From: Verrucomicrobiales bacterium
GTDB lineage: Bacteria; Verrucomicrobiota; Verrucomicrobiia; Verrucomicrobiales; DEV007
Assembly (NCBI GenBank): GCA_016795505.1
Contig: JAEUHH010000005.1
Coordinates: 27,979-91,978, forward strand
Length of the DNA stretch: 64,000 nt
Direction: 5' to 3'
This document shows positions 17,618 through 25,300 of this stretch, piece by piece. Position numbers and translations under genes: made by a program. The notes under the pieces are model-generated. The model was not told the DNA's origin and ran no database searches. It saw only the letters and a program-made list of their open reading frames with translations. Each line of letters begins with the position of its first letter. Position 1 is the stretch's first letter.

Positions 17618-20227
17618 TCAATCCCGTGGCATCCCACCAGACTCCATCCCCTCCGCCTCCGCCATCGCCCTTTCCGCAGCTTTCCGGTGCGGCTCGGCTT
17701 CCTCGTCCAAGCCTTCCGCGGCGAGGACTCGCGCCACCTTTTCCTTCTTCGCCGCAAAAGCGCGCAGATCGGCGATACGCTGCAATTGCTCGGGCGTCAG
17801 GGCGGGCTTCGCGGGTTCGGGCGGCGCCTCGCCGGCGAGGTGCCGGGTGGCGCGGGTGTTCAGGGTGAGCAGCCCGGTTTCGGCGAGTTGCTGGATCGCG
17901 GTCCAGGTCGCGGGATCGAGGACTTGGAGCCGGGGTCGATCGCCCCGCCAGTCCGTTTCGTGGAAAAGATTGGAGACCAGTCCGGCTCGCGAGGGATCGC
18001 GGAGGACGGCGAGGATGACCGGGGTGGCGTCGCCCGGCAGCAGGGCCTCCTGACAATGGAGGATCGCCGAGCCCAGCGCTCCGCGGAGGCGCTCGGCGAA
18101 ATGGAGGGCCGGATCGGCGGGCGGCACCTTCGTATCGGCCGGCTTGCCAACGGCCGGGATGCTGAGGAACTGCCGGAGTCGGGCGAGGTGCGCTTCGCTC
18201 CCGCGTTTCAACTTTGCCTGCGAGAGCGAGTCGTCGGAACCGTCGAGAACACCCATGGCGAGGTTCATCTTGTTCGCCAGGGTATCCAACATCGCGTGTT
18301 CCAGGGTGTTCTCGGCGACGAGGTTGATCACGGTGACCGGCCGGGTCTGGTGTTTCCGCCAGGCGCGGGCGATGCGCTGCTCGAGGCGGGCCGGATTCCA
18401 CGGCAGGTCGCAGTTGATGACGACGCTGGCATTCTGGAGGTTCAGCCCGACGCCACCGGAGTCGGTGCTGAGGAAAAGCCGGCAGCCGGGGTCGGTGCGG
18501 AAGGCAAGGATCTCGGCGCGGCGCTTTTGCTGCGGCACGGTGCCGGTGTGCCAGGCATAACCGATGCCCCGAGCCTCGGCATGGTCGCGGACCTTCCGCA
18601 GCATGCCTTCCCATTCGGAAAAGACGATGATCTTCACATCGGGATCGGCCAACGCCTCGTCGAGGATGCCGGCGAGTTCGTCGAGCTTGGGACAGTCGGG
18701 ACAATCGTGGTCTTTGATGATGGAGGGCGAATCGCAGATCATCCGCATGATGCCGAGGTAGATCATGAGCCGGTCGGACTCCTCCTTCTTCAACGGCCGT
18801 TTCAGCGAAATCTGGACGAGCTTCGAGGCGAGTTGCTTGTATCCGTCGTAATCCGCCTGCATCGCAGGCGTCAGCTTGACGAAGAGGTTGCGGTCAGTAC
18901 GGTCGGGCAGTTCGGTCTCGACCTGGTGTTTGCGACGACGCAGCAGGACCGGGCGGACCCGCTCGCGGAGGGCGGGGAGGTTCTTGTAGCTCTCCGGCCG
19001 GCCTTTGTCATCGAGATGGTAGTACTCCCTGTTGAAACGGAAGAGCGGCCCGAGCAGCGAGGGGTCGAGGAAATCGACGATGGAATAGAGTTCGTCGATG
19101 CGGTTCTCGATCGGCGTGCCGGTCAGGACGAAGGCGTAGCGGCTTTGCAGGCGCTTCACGGCCTGGGCCGTCTTGGTGGCCCAGTTCTTGATGCGCTGGG
19201 CTTCGTCCAGCACGACGATGTCAGGCCGGAGATGAGTGTTGATGTCGAGACTGTCCCCCACGACCTGCTCGTAGTTGACGAGGGTGAAAAAGGGCGCGCC
19301 GGGGTCCGCGTAATGTTTCACGCGGGCGGAGCGCGGACCGAAGACGAGCTGGTGTCCCAACGTGGTAAACTTCCGGATCTGCTCCTCCCACTCCGCCTTC
19401 AGCGAGGCCGGCGTGACGACGAGGACCCGCTTCGCTTTTCGCAGATAATGCAGCAGGGAGCAGGCGGCCACGGCCTGGATCGTCTTGCCGAGGCCCATCT
19501 CGTCGGCGAGCAGGGCGCGTTCGCCGAAGGCGAGGTGTAGCATGCCCTCGCGCTGGTACGGGTAGAGCGGATGGAGCGTGACATGCTCGGGATGGCGTCC
19601 CTCGACCACGCCGGTCTCGTAGTCCCGGCGGAGAGCGCGTCGCTCCGCAGCGCGGCGGCGGGACTCCAGGAAAGGCTCGACATCCTGGGAAACGCGGATC
19701 TTTGGCGAGCGTCGTAGCTTGGGCAGGACTTCGTCCGGATCGCCGATAAGGCCTCCTGCGTCGTCAAAAAAGGCGCGGAAAGCGCCAGGGATCGCCGCCG
19801 GGTTGCGCTCGATCCGCAGCGTGTCGCCCGAGGGGACGAGATCAATGAGCGGCGAGCCAAACGTCTCGGCCACGCGGTACTCGGTTTTGAACCGCCGTTT
19901 CAGCCAGATCAGGGTCGCCTCGACATGCTTGCACGTGCCCAGACCGGCTGTGCGGAAGTCGGGGCAGGTGCAGGAAAAGGAACGGTCCTTCAGATCGCGG
20001 ATCTCGACCTGATAGGTCTGGCCGCTCGGCGATTTGACTGAGAACCGTGAAAAGACAGGTTGTTCGGGGTCGAGATTCTCGATGGCGGGCTTTTCCTCGC
20101 GGGCGCGCTGGATGCGACGCAGCACCTCCTGCTCATCGGTGCTGCGCCAGTCTCCGGCCGGTGGCAGGGGGATCGCTTCGCGCTTCTTGCGGGGACGTTT
20201 GGCACGGGTGGACTTCTTGGCGGGCAT
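17618..20227 (-). CDS. SNF2-family helicase with SWIM zinc finger
   Basis: The product is an 869-residue double-stranded-DNA translocase. A lysine/arginine-rich N-terminus precedes a SWIM zinc finger with Cys86, Cys88, Cys99 and His101 (SCTCPDF then CKH). The ATPase core shows LLADEMGLGKTIQAVAAC, VLDEAQRIKNW, LTGTPIENRIDELYSIVDFL, and the C-terminal lobe STDSGGVGLNLQNASVV with ARLEQRIARAWRKHQT. About 200 residues after the helicase core are poorly conserved and Glu/Ala-rich. Bacterial SWIM-SNF2 proteins act in chromosome maintenance or defence; the neighbours (TOTE-type helicase downstream, DUF4011 helicase upstream) favour a defence role, but that is inference. ATG at 20227 begins MPAKKSTRAKRP. 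Confidence 0.9.
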   Translation of the reverse strand: MPAKKSTRAKRPRKKREAIPLPPAGDWRSTDEQEVLRRIQRAREEKPAIENLDPEQPVFSRFSVKSPSGQTYQVEIRDLKDRSFSCTCPDFRTAGLGTCKHVEATLIWLKRRFKTEYRVAETFGSPLIDLVPSGDTLRIERNPAAIPGAFRAFFDDAGGLIGDPDEVLPKLRRSPKIRVSQDVEPFLESRRRAAERRALRRDYETGVVEGRHPEHVTLHPLYPYQREGMLHLAFGERALLADEMGLGKTIQAVAACSLLHYLRKAKRVLVVTPASLKAEWEEQIRKFTTLGHQLVFGPRSARVKHYADPGAPFFTLVNYEQVVGDSLDINTHLRPDIVVLDEAQRIKNWATKTAQAVKRLQSRYAFVLTGTPIENRIDELYSIVDFLDPSLLGPLFRFNREYYHLDDKGRPESYKNLPALRERVRPVLLRRRKHQVETELPDRTDRNLFVKLTPAMQADYDGYKQLASKLVQISLKRPLKKEESDRLMIYLGIMRMICDSPSIIKDHDCPDCPKLDELAGILDEALADPDVKIIVFSEWEGMLRKVRDHAEARGIGYAWHTGTVPQQKRRAEILAFRTDPGCRLFLSTDSGGVGLNLQNASVVINCDLPWNPARLEQRIARAWRKHQTRPVTVINLVAENTLEHAMLDTLANKMNLAMGVLDGSDDSLSQAKLKRGSEAHLARLRQFLSIPAVGKPADTKVPPADPALHFAERLRGALGSAILHCQEALLPGDATPVILAVLRDPSRAGLVSNLFHETDWRGDRPRLQVLDPATWTAIQQLAETGLLTLNTRATRHLAGEAPPEPAKPALTPEQLQRIADLRAFAAKKEKVARVLAAEGLDEEAEPHRKAAERAMAEAEGMESGGMPRD

Positions 20228-20344
20228 GGAGCGTCGGTAGGGCGGGCGGATGGCAGGACCATTCCGACAGGGAGCCATCGGATGATGGCCCAGCTTTAGC
20301 GCAGCCAGCCAGTCGGATCAAGCTCCCTCCCGCCATACCTGCCC

Positions 20345-22087
20345 TCACTCCGCCGCCGCATAGACCCGCTTCCCGCCCAGCCAGGTCTGGCGCACCTGGA
20401 TGTCCTTCACCTCGTCGATGGGACAGCTCAGGATGTCGCGGTCGAGGATGATGAAGTCGGCCAGCTTGCCGGCTTCGAGCGAGCCCTTTTCCTTTTCTTC
20501 AAAAGTCAGCCACGCATTGTTGATCGTGTAGAGCCGGATCGCCTCGGCGCGGTCGATGATCTGCTGCGGGTGGATCGGCTCGCCCATCCAGCGCGGATGC
20601 CGCGTCAGCGTGGTCCACATGCCGAGGAAGGGATTGTAGGGATTCACCGAGCGCAGACTGCCGATCTTCTGCATGTGGTCCGAGCCGCCGCCGGCCTTCA
20701 CGCCTTTTTCCGCCAGCGTCTTGTAGGGTTGGAAGTACTCCAGCCGCTCGGGGCCGAACTGTTTCAGCAGCGTCCTGCCATCCAGATAGAGCCAGGCGGG
20801 CTGGAGGTCGGCGACGATGCCGTGCTTCGCCATCTTGTCGATCGCAGCGGCGGTCATGAAGTTGCAATGCGTCACACAGGGCCGCATTTCGTTTACCGGA
20901 AAGTCCTGTTCCCCGATCCGCGCATACGTGTCCACCAGCCGCTCGACCGCGCCATCGCCGACCGAGTGGGCGGTGAATTGCAGGTCCTTCGACAGCGCGT
21001 GCCGGGCCATCGTGTAGAGCTTGTCCGGCTCCACATAGACCATCCCGCGATACTCCGGATCCTCGATCCCGTAAGCCGCGCTCACGCCCCAGGGCCGCTT
21101 CATGAAGGCGCTGCCGGTCAGCATCCCGCCGTCGAGGAAGACCTTGACGCCCCGCAGCCAGATCTGGTTGCTGTAGGCGTGGAGCGGGTGGGCCGCGACC
21201 TTGTCGATGTTGGCCAGCACCTTGTCGATCGGCTCCTGCGCATTCACACCGTAGTAGAGGTAGACGCGGCACGTCAGCCGGCCCGCGTCGCGCAGCGCCG
21301 TGTACAGCTCGATGCCGCCATCGCCCGCATTGCGGTCCGAAATGCCGGTGATGCCCACCCGGTTGTAGTCGGCGAGCAGCTCGGCCAGCGCGGCAACTTT
21401 CTCCTCCGCATTCGGGCTTTTCGTGCCCGAGTTACCGCGTTTGATCAGCCCCGTGGCCGAGCCGCGAAGGATGCCGGTCGGCTCCCCCGTGGCTGGGTCG
21501 CGCTCGATGCGGCCGTTGCCCCCCACCGGGTCCGGCGTGTCGCGGGTGATGCCCGAGAGTTGGAGCACCAGCGAATTCACCGCCGCATCCGGTCCCGTGC
21601 GGAAAGTCACCGGATGCCGCGGCGCCGCCTCGTCCAGCTCCGCCCGCGTCGGGAACCGCTGCTCCCGCAGCCGGGTGATGAACACCTGCGACAGCCCGAT
21701 GTAGGTGCCCTCCGGCACCTTCGTCGTCCGGTCGCGGATGTAGGCCAGCACATCGGCCACCGTCTCCATCTCCGGGATGACATGGTCGAACTCATGCGTC
21801 GCCGCACCCGTGCTGTGGACATGGGAGTCGATCAGGCCCGGCAGCACCGTCGCACCCTTGAGATCGATCACGGTCGCACCGGCGGGCAGACCCTCCCGGA
21901 TCGCCTCGTTGCTGCCCACCTTGAGCAGGCGCTCGCCGTCCACCAGCATCGCTTGGGCGATGGAAAACCGGCTGTCGACCGTGACGATGTGTCCATTGAT
22001 GAACGCCGTCGGCTCGGCGTGGAGCGGAGCGAGGGCTAGGAGCGGCGTCGCCAGGAGCAGGAGCAAAGTGGTGCGGATCGATTTCAT
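20345..22087 (-). CDS. Secreted amidohydrolase (YtcJ-like family)
   Basis: The 580-residue protein starts with a signal peptide (MKSIRTTLLLLLATPLLALA, cleavage near AHAE-type APLHAEP), so it is exported. GATVLPGLIDSHVHSTG carries the first metal-binding histidines. HSVGDGAVERLVD and THCNFMTAAAIDKMAKHG supply later metal ligands, and AGGGSDHMQKIGSLRSVNP holds the catalytic Asp. These match the Amidohydro_3 family, metal-dependent hydrolases of unknown or amide/cyclic-amide substrates. It lies between two large helicases and is unlikely to be functionally linked to them. Substrate unknown. Confidence 0.88.
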   Translation of the reverse strand: MKSIRTTLLLLLATPLLALAPLHAEPTAFINGHIVTVDSRFSIAQAMLVDGERLLKVGSNEAIREGLPAGATVIDLKGATVLPGLIDSHVHSTGAATHEFDHVIPEMETVADVLAYIRDRTTKVPEGTYIGLSQVFITRLREQRFPTRAELDEAAPRHPVTFRTGPDAAVNSLVLQLSGITRDTPDPVGGNGRIERDPATGEPTGILRGSATGLIKRGNSGTKSPNAEEKVAALAELLADYNRVGITGISDRNAGDGGIELYTALRDAGRLTCRVYLYYGVNAQEPIDKVLANIDKVAAHPLHAYSNQIWLRGVKVFLDGGMLTGSAFMKRPWGVSAAYGIEDPEYRGMVYVEPDKLYTMARHALSKDLQFTAHSVGDGAVERLVDTYARIGEQDFPVNEMRPCVTHCNFMTAAAIDKMAKHGIVADLQPAWLYLDGRTLLKQFGPERLEYFQPYKTLAEKGVKAGGGSDHMQKIGSLRSVNPYNPFLGMWTTLTRHPRWMGEPIHPQQIIDRAEAIRLYTINNAWLTFEEKEKGSLEAGKLADFIILDRDILSCPIDEVKDIQVRQTWLGGKRVYAAAE

Positions 22088-22361
22088 CGGTGCCCATTCT
22101 GCCAGATACCGCCGCCTCCGGCCATCACGCGTATCCGCAGGCCGGGAAGCTGACTGAAAATCTCCAAAGTACCCATTCGGCGAAAGAGCAAAGCCCTGAA
22201 ACCCATGACCGTTCTTTCCGGTACGGTGTCCAATCCCAGTCCCTCCTATCGGGTCAACTCAATAGACCGAGTCACCCGCAATGGTTCGTCGTCGCTTCAG
22301 TTCCGGCTTTTCCAAGGTCGGCTCTACGTTTGGTGCTCTGAGATCGGCTTTGGAGGCGGAG

Positions 22362-25300
22362 CTAAAAAACTTTGGGCCCTTGTGGGTCGCATGCGATTGC
22401 TGCTTCGATGCGTTCACGACCAGCAGAAGTCAGTCGCTGGATACCGAATATCCTCGCGATTTCGATAGCTGGATCGCCTTTGCCGCGAAAGGCGTGGGCA
22501 GCATAAATTTCCTCTGAGGGAATGCAGTCAAGGGGGCGTACGGAATCTTCCCCAACCGGCACCCGAACCGGAACGGGCATTGCGCATTGATCTGCCTGCA
22601 TCCAGATAAAATTCCCACCGATGGGATCTTCGCGGAGATGGAAATGCGAATCGACAAGTTCGAGAACTCGATGGCGGATGAGACGTCCCGTTCTCATAAA
22701 GCCATGAGCCCGCGCGACTCGTTGGATGAGTAGTTCGTCGGCGATTGGAGCCTCGCACTCCAGAGCATGCCGGACGAGATCCAAAAGGACCGGGGTATAC
22801 GTCTCCTTCTGGAAATCATCAGGTCGTATCCGTTCGGCAAATTCGCTGAAGTCACTGACGCGGTAGGTCGTCCTACCATCCTCGCCAAACAGGGTCGCCT
22901 GATTCTGCTCGATGGGAAATGCGTCGGATGCGGTGTTATCAGTTGGAGAAACGGATGAATTCTCTCCTTCTCTGGCCTCGGACCTGTTCTGTGTCTCCGA
23001 GGTCGCCCGATGGCTGCGGTCGGCCTCCAGCAATTCTCGCAAAGCCTTGTCCAATCGCATGGCTTCTCCGTTGGGATTGACAAACCAGTCCGTTGACCAG
23101 ACTCGAAGCAGGGTCCAGCCAAGGCCCTCCAGCACTGCGGCTCTGACTTTGTCGCGGTCGCGGGCCGTTGCCGCCCGATGGTAGGTGGCGCCGTCGCATT
23201 CCACGCCGACGAGGTAGTCCCCGGGCCGGTCCGGATGGACGATACCCAGATCTATACGGAAACGGGAGACCCCTACCTGTGGAATGACTTCCCAGCCCCG
23301 ATCCCGGAGCCTTTGGGCGACAGCCTCTTCAAACGGGGAGTCATACCCGCCCACCGAGCCTTGTACGGCCTCGCCGAGAGCGCGGGGACCACGTTCGGCA
23401 AATTCGAGGAAGTGCTTCAGGTCCCGGACAGCTCGCGCACTGGTGCGGTTCAGATCGATCATGGATGGATCGAACGAAGTAAAGACGACCATTTCCCGAC
23501 GGGAGCGGGTGACAGCCACATTGAGTCGTCGCTCACCGCCGTCGCGGTTCAGAGGACCGAAATTCATGGACATGGTCTTGGCTCCCGGCTCCGTCGGACC
23601 GTAACCGATGCCCAGCAAGATGATATCGCGCTCGTCGCCTTGGACGGTCTCAAGGTTTTTGACGAAAACCGGTTCGTGGAGCGTCTCGTCGAAGAAAGGC
23701 TCGATCTCCGGATGCTGCCGTCGTGCTGCGTCGAGAAGGTCCTCGATGAGACCCTGCTGGTCGGTGTTGAGGGTGATGATGCCGATGGTCTGTTTCGATT
23801 CCCGGAAAGCCGGATCGAGCAGGCGTCTTATTGCCTCATCAACGATGGCCTTCGCCTCGACCTGATTCGTGCGGCCCGTGCCTTTGGCGTAAAGACCGTC
23901 GACTTTGCGCCAGATGACGGCACTTTCCCGCGTCTCCGAAGCCGGAAAGGTAATGAGGTTGCCATCGTAATAGCGGAGGTTTGAAAACGCGATGAGGCTT
24001 TCGTGGCGGCTCCGATAGTGCCAACTGAGACTGCGTCGAGGAATGCCGACGGCGAGGCATTCATCCAGAATGCTTTCGAGGTCTTCTCCGACCGTATCGT
24101 CTGAAGACCCTTCCGTGGTGCCCCGCTGGAAGAAGTTCGTGGGTGGCATCTGTCGGGGATCGCCGGCGATGACAACCTGTCTCCCTCGGGCGATAGATCC
24201 TACCGCGTCCCAAGGGGCAATTTGTGAAGCTTCATCGAAAATGACCAGATCGAACATCTGCAATTCGACCGGGAGATACTGGGCAATCGATAGGGGACTC
24301 ATCAACATGCACGGTGCCAGCAGCCCGAACGATTCGCCCATTTCGCTGATCAACTGGCGCAGTGGCTTGTGACGACGCTTTTTCTGAAGTTCGTGTTTGA
24401 GGATGCCGTAGCCGTCCTTCTTACCCACGGCGGACTTATCCGGTAGGCGGCCACCAAGAGCCGTACGGGCATACTCGATGGAGAGCTCTGCAACGCGATC
24501 ATCGAGGGAGCGGAATTCCTCAATGCAGTCCATGTGCTCAGCGGACACAAATTCGCGCAAGATCGGATCGCGATCGATCATCTCGGCGGCGAACCACTTG
24601 GCGTAGCCTGTCAAAAAGGCCGCGTCGATCGAACCCTTGTTGAGACTGCCACTTTCGATCGCGCAAACGACTGGCTCCAGACGCCACTGAATGGCCTCTC
24701 TGCGGACCCGGCGCCAAGCGCACCAATTCCGCAGTCGGGCCTCATGAGTGACGATGTTCGCGCACGCCTCTCGCAGGGGCGCCAGGACGAGACGATCAGG
24801 CGCGGAAAGGCCCGCCAGTTCGGAGAAAGTCGCGTAGCTCGCTTGGAAGTCATTCAGCACGCCCTCCAATCGCTCCGTTGCGGTAGCGATCGAGCCCGTG
24901 GGATCGAGGAGTTCGTTGGCATCGACGACGAGCTGCCGCACGGTCCCCTTCAAGGCCACCAGTTCCTCCGGGGAGCCCGAGAATCGGGAAAAGCCCTGCG
25001 ACAACGTGCCGGCGATGGCGATCGCCTCCTCGATGGCAGCCGACTGGGTGCGGAGATCGGCATAGCCGGGCAGGCCAATCAAGAGTGGTGCCAGGCTATC
25101 CATCTCTGCGAGCAACCGCTTCAAGCGTTCGAGTCTGGGCATATCGGCAGCCACATCAGGAAGCGTGCTAGTGCCGCCGGCGGCTGCGAGGCTCTTTGTG
25201 ACCTTCTTTTTGGCAAAGTTGGCGAGCAACCAGAACTTGCCGCTAGCCGCCTTCCACTGGGTGGCGATCTCATCGGGATCGATTCGCCGGGCGGCATCTT

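Noticed and set aside
17072..19540. An 822-codon plus-strand frame opposite the helicases
   Set aside because: Antisense to the SNF2-type gene and low in recognisable motifs.
22205..22468. An 87-codon plus frame between the amidohydrolase and DUF4011 genes
   Set aside because: It overlaps the DUF4011 coding end and has no recognised motif; a small real gene cannot be ruled out.
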